Shown here in pieces: positions 48,327 through 57,072 of a DNA stretch of 64,000 bases; positions within the stretch are counted from its first letter, which is position 1, and each line of letters starts with the position of its first letter. A program made the translations under genes and the position numbers. A model generated the notes under the pieces. The model saw only the letters and a list, made by a program, of their open reading frames with translations, was not told the origin of the DNA and did no database searches. The stretch comes from Microbacterium ureisolvens (GTDB lineage: Bacteria; Actinomycetota; Actinomycetes; Actinomycetales; Microbacteriaceae), in the NCBI RefSeq assembly GCF_019511645.1, contig NZ_JAEUAX010000006.1:62001-126000 (forward strand). Direction: 5' to 3'.

Positions 48327-49544
48327 TCAGCCTGCCGCGACCGCGACCTCGTTCGGAGTGACGTCGAGCGTCGCCGAATCGACGATCTTGCCGGAGGTCA
48401 GGTCGACGGCGTGGATCGCGTCGGCGGCCGGCTCGGTCACGTAGGCGATGTCACCGGCGACGACGATCGCGGGGTGCGCGTCCTGCCACTCGGCCGGCCC
48501 TTCCCATGCCTCGATCACGGGGAACACGTCGATGAGCTCCCCGCCGGCGGGATCGAACACGTGGATCGAGCCGTCGGTGGCGAGGATGTAGGCGAGGTCC
48601 TCGGGGCCGCGGGCGATGTCGCGGAACGTGTACTCGACGCCCTCGGGGAGGTCGACAACCTCGAGCGTGCCGGCCTCGGTGTCGATCACCGTGACCGCTC
48701 GCAGGAGGTAGCCCTCGTCATCCGGGTCGCTCTTGTAGTCGCCGACCACGAGTGGGCTGGTCTCGCTCACGTACGCGTTGCCCATGCGACCGTACGGCTG
48801 GTCGGGTGCGTCGAGCTTGAGGATCTCTCCGTCGCGGTAGAGCAGGGCGCCGTTCTCGCAGCCGAAGACCACGGCCTCGTCGGCCGCCGTTCCCTCGCCG
48901 TGCACGCCGGGGCACGCGTCGCTCGTGGCGACGACCGCGCCCGAGGCGTCGGTGGCCGAGATGCCGGTGCGGCCGTCGGCATCGCCGACGGTCGTGAGGA
49001 ACGTGCCGTCTTCGAGCACGACCGAGACGCCGTGATGCGCCTCGACTCCGGGAACCGTCTCGGTCGCAGGCAGCTCGTCCCCGGCCGAGAGCAGGGCGTC
49101 GGTGTCGAAGATGGTGGTGTCGCTGGTGCCGTCGGCATAGAGGACCGTCTTGCCACCGTGACGGACGACGTGCCCCGGGGTGTCGGCGGCGAAGATCAGG
49201 TCGGTGAGCGCCGGCTCGTCGGTGCTCCCCGCCGCAGTGTCGAGCACCTGGAAGCCCTCGCTCATCGTGACCATCACGTGGCGGCCGTCGCCGGCCGGGT
49301 TGAGGCGCGTGAACTCCTCCGACTCGAGGTCGGCGACGGGCTCGAGGCTCTCGCCGTCGAGCACGAGGATGCCGCCCTCGTACGAGACCGCGATCCTCGC
49401 CCCCGCCGGTTCCGCGGTGGTCGTCGGCGTCTCCGAGCCGGCGTCGACGGACGCCGACGGCGTCGACGAACAGGCCGCGAGGGTCGCGATGGCACCGGCG
49501 GCGACGGCGATCAGCCCGGCGCGCCGCAACGTGCGTGTGCGCAT
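48327..49544 (-). CDS. aztD: AztD-like zinc metallochaperone, lipoprotein
   Basis: 405 residues with lipobox LAACSS. The mature part is a beta-propeller of the AztD family: HVVRHGGKTVLYADG, VEAHHGVSVVLEDG and CPGVHGEGTAADEAVVFGCENGAL. AztD is a periplasmic chaperone that passes zinc to AztC. This copy lacks the His-rich DHxDHxH loop found in the paralogue at 50493. It is the last gene of the minus-strand zinc operon, 28 bases after aztC. Confidence 0.85.
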   Translation of the reverse strand: MRTRTLRRAGLIAVAAGAIATLAACSSTPSASVDAGSETPTTTAEPAGARIAVSYEGGILVLDGESLEPVADLESEEFTRLNPAGDGRHVMVTMSEGFQVLDTAAGSTDEPALTDLIFAADTPGHVVRHGGKTVLYADGTSDTTIFDTDALLSAGDELPATETVPGVEAHHGVSVVLEDGTFLTTVGDADGRTGISATDASGAVVATSDACPGVHGEGTAADEAVVFGCENGALLYRDGEILKLDAPDQPYGRMGNAYVSETSPLVVGDYKSDPDDEGYLLRAVTVIDTEAGTLEVVDLPEGVEYTFRDIARGPEDLAYILATDGSIHVFDPAGGELIDVFPVIEAWEGPAEWQDAHPAIVVAGDIAYVTEPAADAIHAVDLTSGKIVDSATLDVTPNEVAVAAG

Positions 49545-49572
49545 GTGGTGTTCCTCTTTCTTGGGTGGGGGC

Positions 49573-50496
49573 TCACTCGGCGAGCCCGTCGGCGATGCGC
49601 TGCGTGTTCTCGCGCATCATGGTCAGGTAGTCCTCGGCGCCGCCGCCCTCGGCGGTGAGCGACTCGGTGTACAGCTCGATCACCTCGACGTGCGTGTCGG
49701 TCTCTTCGGCCAGCGCCCGCATCAGGCGGTCCGGCGATGAGGACTCGGCGAACACCGCTCGTACGCGGTTGTCTTCGATCGCCGTGACGAGTCCCGCGAG
49801 GTCGGACGCGCTGGGTGCCGCCAACGTCGTGCCGCCCGGGATCGCGGCGCCCACGACGCGGAAGCCGCATCGCTCGGCGAGGTATCCGAAGACGTGGTGG
49901 TTGGTCACCAGCGCCCGCCGCTCGGCGGGAATGGCCGCGAATGCCGTCGCCATGTCGTCGTCGAGGCGCTCGAGCTCGGCGAGGTAGTCGGCGACGCGCG
50001 CATCGACGACGGCCGGATCGACGCGTGGCAGACCCGACAACCGCGGCCCCAGCGCGTCGACCACGTCGACCATGCGTCCCGGGTCGGTCCAGAAGTGCGG
50101 GTCGGGGGTGCCGGCGGCGTCGCCCGCCTCGTATTCGAGCACCTCGATGGCCTCACCGGCGACGAAGCTGTCCACGCCCTCTTCGACCGCGGCGTCCAGG
50201 TGCTGCTGCAGCCCCTCCTCGAGGCCCAAGCCGTTCGAAACCAGCAGGTCGGCGGCGCGCAGGCGCGCAGCATCCTGTGCAGAGATCTCGAACGAATGCG
50301 GGTCGGCTCCGGGCCGCATGAGGGTCATCACCTCGACGTCGTCGCCCACGAGTTCGTCCACGACATCGCCCAGGATGTTGGTCGACACCACGACGAGCGG
50401 GCGATCGCCGGCGGTCGGCGCGCAGGCGGAGAGGACGGACGCTGCGATCCCGGCCACCACCAGCGCCGCAAGCGTTGCGGGCCATCGGCGGCTCAT
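49573..50496 (-). CDS. aztC: Zinc ABC transporter substrate-binding lipoprotein AztC
   Basis: 307 residues with lipobox LSACAP. Cluster A-I/ZnuA-type binding protein: GADPHSFEIS supplies the first zinc His, DPHFWTDPGRMVDVV the second region, and NHHVFGYLAERCGF the third. The ATG overlaps the preceding gene (50493-50496). It hands zinc to AztB and receives it from AztD. Confidence 0.93.
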   Translation of the reverse strand: MSRRWPATLAALVVAGIAASVLSACAPTAGDRPLVVVSTNILGDVVDELVGDDVEVMTLMRPGADPHSFEISAQDAARLRAADLLVSNGLGLEEGLQQHLDAAVEEGVDSFVAGEAIEVLEYEAGDAAGTPDPHFWTDPGRMVDVVDALGPRLSGLPRVDPAVVDARVADYLAELERLDDDMATAFAAIPAERRALVTNHHVFGYLAERCGFRVVGAAIPGGTTLAAPSASDLAGLVTAIEDNRVRAVFAESSSPDRLMRALAEETDTHVEVIELYTESLTAEGGGAEDYLTMMRENTQRIADGLAE

Positions 50497-51791
50497 CGCC
50501 CCGTCTCCGCGAGCAGGGAGGGCTGAGTCGGCGTCTGGAACGTGCGCGAGATACGGGCGGCATCGGCGAAGTCGATCTCGTACAGGGTGTGCTCGGCCGG
50601 GCCGTTGAGGTATGCGCGCTCCTGGTCGGCGACGAGCGTGAGGATGCCTGTCCCCGCGGCGAGCGACTCGGCGACGAGCGGCTCGGTCTGCGACAGCAGC
50701 GCCCCGCTCGCCCCGTCGATCACGAGCACCCGGCCGTCCGCGGCGACGGCGAGCACGTGCTGGGCCTCGTCGTCGACGGCGGTCGCCTGCAGGATGGGGC
50801 GGTCGACGGGCAGAAGCGTGAAGGTGCGCTCGCGGGTGTCGAGCAGCCAGATGCCCTGTTCACCGGCGAGCCCCGCGACGGTGGGTCGCCCGTCGCGTCC
50901 CGCGAAACCGGTTGCCCGCGGCGCCGTCGTGTCGGCGGGGTAGGGAATCCTCTCGAGCTCCACCGCACCGTCGACGACGGTCGCCAGAAGCGCACCGTCC
51001 GCGCACCCGATCACCGCGCCCACGCGGGTCGTCACGGTGCCGCGCGCGTCCTCGCACTCGGCGGTCCCTCCGGGCTGCGCGACCCCGTCCTCGTCCAGGA
51101 CGGAGACGGATGCTGCCACCCCGTGCTGCGGCTCTGTGATGAGCGCGTGCGAGCCGATCGGCACGAGCATCCCGTCGTGCGGGTCGGTCTCGAGACGGAA
51201 ACGCTCCACGAGCTCGCCGTCCGCCATCGCCGCGGTGTCGAGGAGCACCGCCTCGCCGCTGCCGGCGAAGAACACCCCGGTGCTCCCCGTGGTGGAGGAG
51301 GAGGTGGTCGCCACGGCGGCGGCGCCGCGTCCCGGCACCTCGCCGAGCATCGCCGGTTCGGCGAGGTAGTAGTGGAAGTGGTCGACGTGGTCCCACGTCC
51401 ACCGGCCGCTGTCGATGATCGACAGGCCCTCGCCCGTGTCGGCGAAGACGTAGCGTCCGTCGGTGCTCGCCCGCGACGCCGCCGGCACGCCGCCCAGCTC
51501 GTCGACCGACTCGTCGAGCAGGTCGAGCTGCCGCACGACGCCATCCGGATCGATCGTCACCGCGGCCACCGGGGCCTCGCTCACCTCCTTCGCGCCATCG
51601 ACCGCCCCATGGCCCGCGGCGGTGGGGCTCGCGGGGGGCGCAGCGGGGGCGGCGCTCCCGCAGCCGGCGAGCGCGAGCACGAACGCGGTCAGCGTGAGCA
51701 TCGCTGTGAGCGGAGCGGATCTGTGGAGCACGGGCTCGTTCCTTCGTCGAGTAGCGGGAGCGGATGCTGCGGCACCCGGGTGTCGGGTCAT
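50493..51791 (-). CDS. Second AztD-like beta-propeller lipoprotein with His-rich loop
   Basis: 432 residues. A lipoprotein signal occurs after about 30 residues (FVLALAGCGS), so a start further inside is possible; the ATG at 51791 is used because it overlaps the aztB stop. SGRWTWDHVDHFHYY is the AztD zinc loop; TDPHDGMLVPIGSHALI and GVFFAGSGEAVLLD follow the family pattern. It differs strongly from the other AztD in this operon. Likely a zinc chaperone working with AztC. Confidence 0.8.
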   Translation of the reverse strand: MTRHPGAAASAPATRRRNEPVLHRSAPLTAMLTLTAFVLALAGCGSAAPAAPPASPTAAGHGAVDGAKEVSEAPVAAVTIDPDGVVRQLDLLDESVDELGGVPAASRASTDGRYVFADTGEGLSIIDSGRWTWDHVDHFHYYLAEPAMLGEVPGRGAAAVATTSSSTTGSTGVFFAGSGEAVLLDTAAMADGELVERFRLETDPHDGMLVPIGSHALITEPQHGVAASVSVLDEDGVAQPGGTAECEDARGTVTTRVGAVIGCADGALLATVVDGAVELERIPYPADTTAPRATGFAGRDGRPTVAGLAGEQGIWLLDTRERTFTLLPVDRPILQATAVDDEAQHVLAVAADGRVLVIDGASGALLSQTEPLVAESLAAGTGILTLVADQERAYLNGPAEHTLYEIDFADAARISRTFQTPTQPSLLAETGR

Positions 51792-52630
51792 GCGAACGCC
51801 TCCCGAGGGATGCGCATGCGGACACGGGCCGCGTGCGCGGCCCACGAGGTGGCCGCGAGGAGCACGGCGATGAGGGCGATGGAGGCGCCGGCGGCGGTGC
51901 CCGCGTGCCACGACAGCAGAAGGCCGATCACGACGGCGGCGACTCCGAATGCGCACGCGACGGCCATCGCCGACGGCAGCCGGTGGGTCCACTGGCGGGC
52001 GGCGACCGCCGGCGCGATGAGCAGTCCCACCACCAGGAGAGATCCCACCGCCTGGTACGACGCGACGACCGCGAGTGTGACCAGGCCGACCAGTGCGGCC
52101 TGGGCGATCCGCGGCCGGAGTCCGAGCACCGCGGCCACCCTGGAGTCGACCGCGAGGGCGACGAGCGACCGGTGTGCGGCTGCCGCGACCGCAAGCCCGG
52201 TTCCGGTGGCCCAGGTGAGCACGACCAGGTCCTCAGGGGAGATCGCGAGGATGTCGCCGAAGAGGATGGCCGTCGCATCCGTCGCGAAGCTTCCCGACTG
52301 CGAGATGACGATCACGCCTGCCGCGAGCATGGCCACGAAGAGCATGCCGATGCTGGTGTCGTACGACAACCGGCCGCGCCGCTCAAGCGCCCCGATGCCG
52401 AGGCTCATCAGGGCCGCACTGACGCCGGCGCCCAGCAGGACAGGGACGCCGAGCAGGGTCGCAACGGCGACGCCGGGCAGCATCCCGTGCCCGAGCGCCT
52501 CCCCCAGGAACGCCATGCCGCGGGCGACGACCCACGTCCCGACCACACCGCAGAGCAGGGCGATCAGGATGCCGCCCAGGAGGGCGCGCTGGACGAACTC
52601 CAGCACGAACGGATCGGTGATGAGGGGCAC
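51788..52630 (-). CDS. aztB: Zinc ABC transporter permease AztB
   Basis: 280 residues, eight or nine membrane helices, ABC-3/ZnuB family. ARGMAFLGEALGHGMLPGVA is the typical AFLGxALxHxxLPG motif. First gene of the minus-strand zinc operon; GTG start 22 bases from a Zur-type palindrome. Confidence 0.93.
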   Translation of the reverse strand: MPLITDPFVLEFVQRALLGGILIALLCGVVGTWVVARGMAFLGEALGHGMLPGVAVATLLGVPVLLGAGVSAALMSLGIGALERRGRLSYDTSIGMLFVAMLAAGVIVISQSGSFATDATAILFGDILAISPEDLVVLTWATGTGLAVAAAAHRSLVALAVDSRVAAVLGLRPRIAQAALVGLVTLAVVASYQAVGSLLVVGLLIAPAVAARQWTHRLPSAMAVACAFGVAAVVIGLLLSWHAGTAAGASIALIAVLLAATSWAAHAARVRMRIPREAFA

Positions 52631-52651
52631 GAGCCACGACCGTAGCGTTAA

Positions 52652-52666
52652 TGAGAACGATTCTCA
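52652..52666. promoter_or_regulatory. Zur-type operator between aztB and aztA
   Basis: TGAGAACGATTCTCA has perfect 6-base arms around CGA and closely resembles actinobacterial Zur boxes (TGAAAATGATTTTCA type). It lies between the two divergent zinc-uptake transcription units, 21 bases from one start codon and 14 from the other, so it could repress both when zinc is ample. Confidence 0.85.
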
Positions 52667-52680
52667 AAATCAACTAGAGT

Positions 52681-53364
52681 GTGTCCGTGCCTTCGGACCA
52701 GCCACCCCCTGCCCTGGTTTCAGCGCGCGGAGTCCGCGTCGATTTCGCGGGGAGGACGGTGCTCCGAGGGGTCGACCTCGACGTGATGGCCGGCGCGATC
52801 TGCGTCATCGCCGGGCCGAACGGCGCGGGCAAGTCCACGCTCCTCGAGGTGCTTGCCGGCACCCTCACGCCCTCGGCCGGGATGGTCGAGCGCCGGTCGG
52901 CGTCGAGAGCCTTCGTGCCGCAGCGCACCGCCGTCCCAGCCACGCTCCCCCTCACCGTCCGCGATCTCATCACGGTCGGCGCCTGGGGCCGCACGGGCGC
53001 GTGGGGTCGGCTGGACCGGGCTGCACGGGGCGCGGTGGACGAAGCCGTCGGGCGACTCGGTCTGGGCGCCCTGCAACGCTCGCCGTTCGACGCCCTGTCC
53101 GGGGGACAACGACAACGAGCGCTCCTCGCCCAAGGCCTCGCGCGGGGAGCTGACGTCCTCCTCCTCGATGAACCCACCACGGCGCTCGACGACGACAGCG
53201 CGGAGCGCATCCTCGTCGCAGTGAGATCGGAGGCGGACCGCGGCGCCGCCGTCGTGTGCGTCAGCCACGATCACGCGCTGATCGAGGCGGCGGACGTGGT
53301 CGTCCGCTTGGAGGCCGGACGCGTGGTGTCCGCCCGCCGCGCCGTCTCGCCGACGCCGACCTGA
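52681..53364 (+). CDS. aztA: Zinc ABC transporter ATP-binding protein AztA
   Basis: 227 residues. Walker A is IAGPNGAGKSTLLEV, the signature is [19 protein letters not shown], Walker B is LLLDEPTTALD, and the switch His is in CVSHDHALIE. It is transcribed away from aztB, aztC and aztD, across the Zur box. GTG start; a second GTG two codons on is possible. Confidence 0.93.
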   Translation: MSVPSDQPPPALVSARGVRVDFAGRTVLRGVDLDVMAGAICVIAGPNGAGKSTLLEVLAGTLTPSAGMVERRSASRAFVPQRTAVPATLPLTVRDLITVGAWGRTGAWGRLDRAARGAVDEAVGRLGLGALQRSPFDALSGGQRQRALLAQGLARGADVLLLDEPTTALDDDSAERILVAVRSEADRGAAVVCVSHDHALIEAADVVVRLEAGRVVSARRAVSPTPT

Positions 53365-53383
53365 GCCGCACGAGGCTCCGGAG

Positions 53384-53773
53384 CTATCGACCGTTCTCGT
53401 CCAGCTCGCGCCGCAGGTACCGAGGCGCCTGCACACGCCAGGCTTCGGTGACGAGTTCGGCAAGGTGGTCGACGGTGATGCCGGCCATGCGGAACGCAAC
53501 CTTCGGCTCGCCCCACGGCGTGGTGGTGCGCAGGAACACGTCGGGTTCCATCTCGACCAGGGCGAGGGCATCGATCGGGTCGGCGACCTTCACGCCGACG
53601 ACGAGCTCGGCGGCGATGATCGCGCGCATGTCGGCGGGGATGCTCGGCCAGGGATGGCACTCCCACGCATAGAGCTTCGACCGCACGAACCAAGCGGCGC
53701 CGCCCGTGGTCGCGCGCTCCTCGCTGCCGGGCAGCGAAACCGCCGTGCGGCGCAGATCATCGAGTGTGGCCAC
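53384..53773 (-). CDS. MmcQ/YjbR family DNA-binding protein
   Basis: 129 residues of the YjbR double-wing fold: LRRTAVSLPGSEERAT, AWFVRSKLYAW and MEPDVFLRTTTPWGEPKV. Members bind DNA in vitro but their role is unclear. It converges on aztA, with 19 bases between them. Confidence 0.85.
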   Translation of the reverse strand: MATLDDLRRTAVSLPGSEERATTGGAAWFVRSKLYAWECHPWPSIPADMRAIIAAELVVGVKVADPIDALALVEMEPDVFLRTTTPWGEPKVAFRMAGITVDHLAELVTEAWRVQAPRYLRRELDENGR

Positions 53774-53814
53774 GGCCCGAGCCTACGGCGGGCCGCCGAC
53801 ACGGGCCGGGCACG

Positions 53815-54237
53815 TCAGGGCAGCGGGTCGTCGCCGCGCCCCCATGCGATGGCGATCAGCCGGCGCAGCACGTCGAGGTCGATGTCGTCGAGCTTCTTCA
53901 CGTAGACGCACCCCGCCCCCTCGGTGTACTTCCCGAGTTCCGGCAGCAGCTCGGCCCCGGCGGGGAGATCCTTCAGCCCGTACAGCGAGAGCGATGCCTT
54001 GCGCGGCGAGAACGCCGTCTTCGGCCACTGGCCCTGCCGCTTCGGATCGGACGGCGACACGTACCGGTAGCTGCCGTAGCCGACCATCGACGGGCCCCAC
54101 ATGACGGGGTCGACCCCGGTCACCTCGTGGAAGATGTCGGCGAGGGCCAGGCCGTCCTCCCGTCGCCGCTGCGGCGTCGCCGCCTCGAGGAACGCCGTCA
54201 CGTCGGCATCGGTCGCCTGCGTCTTGATCTCGCTCAC
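53815..54237 (-). CDS. DUF1801-family protein
   Basis: 140 residues: DADVTAFLEAATPQRRRED, DPVMWGPSMVGYGSYRYV and LPELGKYTEGAGCVYVKKL are the family's hallmark segments. The fold is related to the YdhG/YjbR-like group; function unknown. GTG 54237 fits the domain start (GAGGA upstream); an ATG at 54261 would add eight residues. Confidence 0.85.
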   Translation of the reverse strand: MSEIKTQATDADVTAFLEAATPQRRREDGLALADIFHEVTGVDPVMWGPSMVGYGSYRYVSPSDPKRQGQWPKTAFSPRKASLSLYGLKDLPAGAELLPELGKYTEGAGCVYVKKLDDIDLDVLRRLIAIAWGRGDDPLP

Positions 54238-54244
54238 GCCGCCA

Positions 54245-55993
54245 TTATCCTCGGCCGGCATCCGGGTGTTCGGCGGTGCTGATCCCCGCGCCGGCCAGGT
54301 GGCCGCCGACAGCGGAGATCGCGGGCGCGAAGAAGTAGCCGCCGCCGGTCGGCGTCACCCATTCGCGGTCGAGGATGAAGGTCCTCGACTGCCCCGACGA
54401 CGTGCGAACGTCGAACGAGCGGTCGCGGGCGCCGTACACGTCGGCCTGGCCGATCACCGGGTCGTGCCCGCCGGCGTTCGGCTGGTGGGCGGAGTTCGCC
54501 CACCGCCGGGTGACGAACTCGAACTGGTCCTCGATCGAGGCCATGTGCGCGACGAACATGAGGCCGCGCTCGGCGGCGACGAGCTCGGGCGACGGATCGG
54601 CGACGCCCGCCAGCACAGGACCATACGGGATGCCGCGCCGCAGCATGAGCCGCATCATCGTGTCGGCCGGGGCGCCGAAGTCGGTGCCGCTGTCGCGCGG
54701 GTTGACCTTGCGGATATGCCCCGCCATCGGGCAGGTATCGCCGAACACGTCGGCCCTCGCCTTCGAGTGGCCGTCGCCGCGGTATCCGCCGGCGACGAGA
54801 CTGGGCACCGGCGTCCACGCACGGGTGTCGTCGTCGAACTGGAAGTGGTTGTGCGCGAACTCATCGCCGGCGAGGTCGAGGTCGTCGCGGTCCGGCGTCC
54901 GCGAGACGGGGGCACCGCTGGGCCAGCGGCCCACCATCAGCGAGGCGAAGTGCACCGGATCGGTGCCGTATTCGGCGCTCGCGGTGGCGGCGAAGTCCCA
55001 GAAGGCGGGCACGTCCTGTGCGAGGCGGCGGCAGACCAGGTACGAGCCCAGGCGCGCCCAGTCGGGGAAGACGCCGTCGTCGACCGCGGGAAGGAGCGGA
55101 TCCGCGGGATTCTGGCGCGGCATCCCGAGCACGAACTGCCCCGGCCAGACGAGCGGTTGACCCGCCTTGCCGAAGATGCGTGCGTGCGGGTTGCGCGGGT
55201 CGAGGTAGCGCGGGGCGAGCAGCTCGCCGTCGGCCGTCGCGCCGCGTACGCCGGGCTGCGAGACGCCGTCCTTGAAGCCGAAGTGCTCGTGCCCGCCGAG
55301 GTTTCCGGGCAAGTTCTCCCCCGCCTGGGCGAAGACGACCGAGACGCCGTTGCGGGCTGCCCCTTCGAGGATCGCGGATGCCTCCGCCTCGGCATCCACG
55401 GCGGAATCGGCCGCGACCGTCACGAGGAAGTCGGCCTCGGTTCTTTCGCCTCCGACGCGCCAGCGGTCGCGATGCCCAGGGGCAGCGGGATCGGCGGGGT
55501 CACCGAGGTAGGTCGAGCGCGCGGCGAGCCCCTGCCGGAACGCCTCATCGCTCATCTCGGCCAGCGCGTCGTCGCCGAGGAGCTTCGCGACTGCCGGCGC
55601 CGACAGCGCGAACGCGACCCACGTCGCGTTCGTGGTGGGCTCCCTTGCCCCTGTGCGAAGACGCTCCCGCCGGAACTCGCGCCGGAAGTCGAGCACTTCC
55701 TGCATGCTGCTCAGCCGAGGCGCGAGCCACCTCAGCCAGGCGCGGGCCCCCTCGAGGTCGTCGATCCGGAGGAAGAGGAACCGCTGGTGATCCTTGTTGA
55801 ACCCGGGGATGACGTTGCCCTGGATGTCCGCAGTCGTCGCCGGATCGAACCTCGGCTCCCCCGCCGGCCACTCGTCAGCCTGGAACGACCGAGCGATGGG
55901 AGCCGGCTCAGGCGCGGGCAGCTCGATGCCGGAGAGCCGCGGTACTCCCTCCGCCATCAGCCCCGCGAGCGCCTGTGCTCCCTCATCGCTCAT
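54245..55993 (-). CDS. DyP-type peroxidase
   Basis: 582 residues, one of the longer DyP types. The catalytic Asp motif is EHFGFKDGVSQPGVRG; the proximal haem His is in AGHIRKVNPRDSG; a distal Arg is in MLRRGIPYG. No Tat or Sec signal and no encapsulin-targeting C-terminal tail are visible, so it is probably cytoplasmic and free. It is coupled by ATGA to an unrecognised gene, which implies a shared task. Confidence 0.92.
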   Translation of the reverse strand: MSDEGAQALAGLMAEGVPRLSGIELPAPEPAPIARSFQADEWPAGEPRFDPATTADIQGNVIPGFNKDHQRFLFLRIDDLEGARAWLRWLAPRLSSMQEVLDFRREFRRERLRTGAREPTTNATWVAFALSAPAVAKLLGDDALAEMSDEAFRQGLAARSTYLGDPADPAAPGHRDRWRVGGERTEADFLVTVAADSAVDAEAEASAILEGAARNGVSVVFAQAGENLPGNLGGHEHFGFKDGVSQPGVRGATADGELLAPRYLDPRNPHARIFGKAGQPLVWPGQFVLGMPRQNPADPLLPAVDDGVFPDWARLGSYLVCRRLAQDVPAFWDFAATASAEYGTDPVHFASLMVGRWPSGAPVSRTPDRDDLDLAGDEFAHNHFQFDDDTRAWTPVPSLVAGGYRGDGHSKARADVFGDTCPMAGHIRKVNPRDSGTDFGAPADTMMRLMLRRGIPYGPVLAGVADPSPELVAAERGLMFVAHMASIEDQFEFVTRRWANSAHQPNAGGHDPVIGQADVYGARDRSFDVRTSSGQSRTFILDREWVTPTGGGYFFAPAISAVGGHLAGAGISTAEHPDAGRG

Positions 55994-56928
55994 GCGCCCC
56001 CCTCGCTCACGACGTGCGCCGACATCGTGATGTGCTCGGCGATCTGCCCGCCGAACTCGATCTCCCGCCCGCCGATGCGGATGTCACCCACCAGGAACCC
56101 CTCCTCGGCAGGCACCTCGTACGACACCCGCACGGACGCGCCGGGGGCGCCGCGCTGTATCGTCCAGTAGTCGCCGACCGGCGAGCCGTCGGGCTTCGTC
56201 CAGCCGGAGTCGTCCCAGCCGATCATGTAGAGCCCGGGGGGATCCGCGGTGGCGATGGACAGCCCGAGCCGCGAGATCGCCCACACGTCGAAGTTGATCC
56301 GGGCGTCGGCGCCCGTCGCACGCGAGTACGGCAGCGCGTCGTAGCCGTCTACGGCGTGCTGGGACGGTTCGATCTCCTGCGAGACGCCGAGCAGATCGCC
56401 CATCGAGTTGATGGGCATGATGTAGTGCACGATGCCGTCCGTCGTGTTCCACCGGTTTCTCGGCTCGTATGCGCCGCCGTCGGGGAAGAGGTCTTCTTCC
56501 GCCACGTCCGGGGATACGAGACGCCGGTACAGCGCAAGGACGACATCCGGGTGCACCTCGGCCAGCAGCGTCCAATACTCCGGCGTCTCGGTCGTGAACG
56601 TGACGCGCGAGATCCTGCCGCCGGTCTTCTCGACGTGCCATTCGAGGTACTCGATCTGCACATCCCGCGACTCGGCTGCGGCGTATGCGGCGCGTCGGTC
56701 GTCACGATGCTTCATCAACAGCGGTCGCGAGAGCCCCGTCCACGTGATCGCCCGCTTGCGATCGCGGGCTCCGGGTCGCAGTGCGGGGTTCACGTATGCG
56801 CCGCGGCCGCTCACCTCGGTCGATTCGGCGATGAGCGCGCTGACCAGCCCGTGCCACCGCACGGGGAAGTCCGACCCCGGTCCGACGTCATCGATGTGCG
56901 CGGGTGCCGAGAACCGGGCCAGTTCCAT
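55990..56928 (-). CDS. Unrecognised protein coupled to the DyP peroxidase
   Basis: 312 residues from the ATG at 56928 (MELARFSAPAHIDDVGPGSD). No signal peptide or membrane segment. It is rich in aromatic residues (EYLEWHVEK, DVWAISRLGLSI, YMIGWDDSGWTKPDG) and has a beta-rich end (VRVSYEVPAEEGFLVGDIRI). I do not recognise a family. The four-base overlap with the peroxidase gene suggests it supplies, binds or protects the peroxidase or its substrate. Confidence 0.7.
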   Translation of the reverse strand: MELARFSAPAHIDDVGPGSDFPVRWHGLVSALIAESTEVSGRGAYVNPALRPGARDRKRAITWTGLSRPLLMKHRDDRRAAYAAAESRDVQIEYLEWHVEKTGGRISRVTFTTETPEYWTLLAEVHPDVVLALYRRLVSPDVAEEDLFPDGGAYEPRNRWNTTDGIVHYIMPINSMGDLLGVSQEIEPSQHAVDGYDALPYSRATGADARINFDVWAISRLGLSIATADPPGLYMIGWDDSGWTKPDGSPVGDYWTIQRGAPGASVRVSYEVPAEEGFLVGDIRIGGREIEFGGQIAEHITMSAHVVSEGGA

Positions 56929-57072
56929 GTTCGAGAAGCTAGCAGCGGATGCGAGGCGTTCGCACGCGACATTCCCATGGCGGCACATGACACTGAGTAC
57001 TATTGATCGTGGTATTCAGTTCCACGAGAATCAGATACCGCACCACCCGCACCCACCGCCAGGAGTCCGACC

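Noticed and set aside
54245..55993. DyP peroxidase as encapsulin cargo
   Set aside because: The C-terminus lacks a targeting tail and no encapsulin shell gene is nearby.
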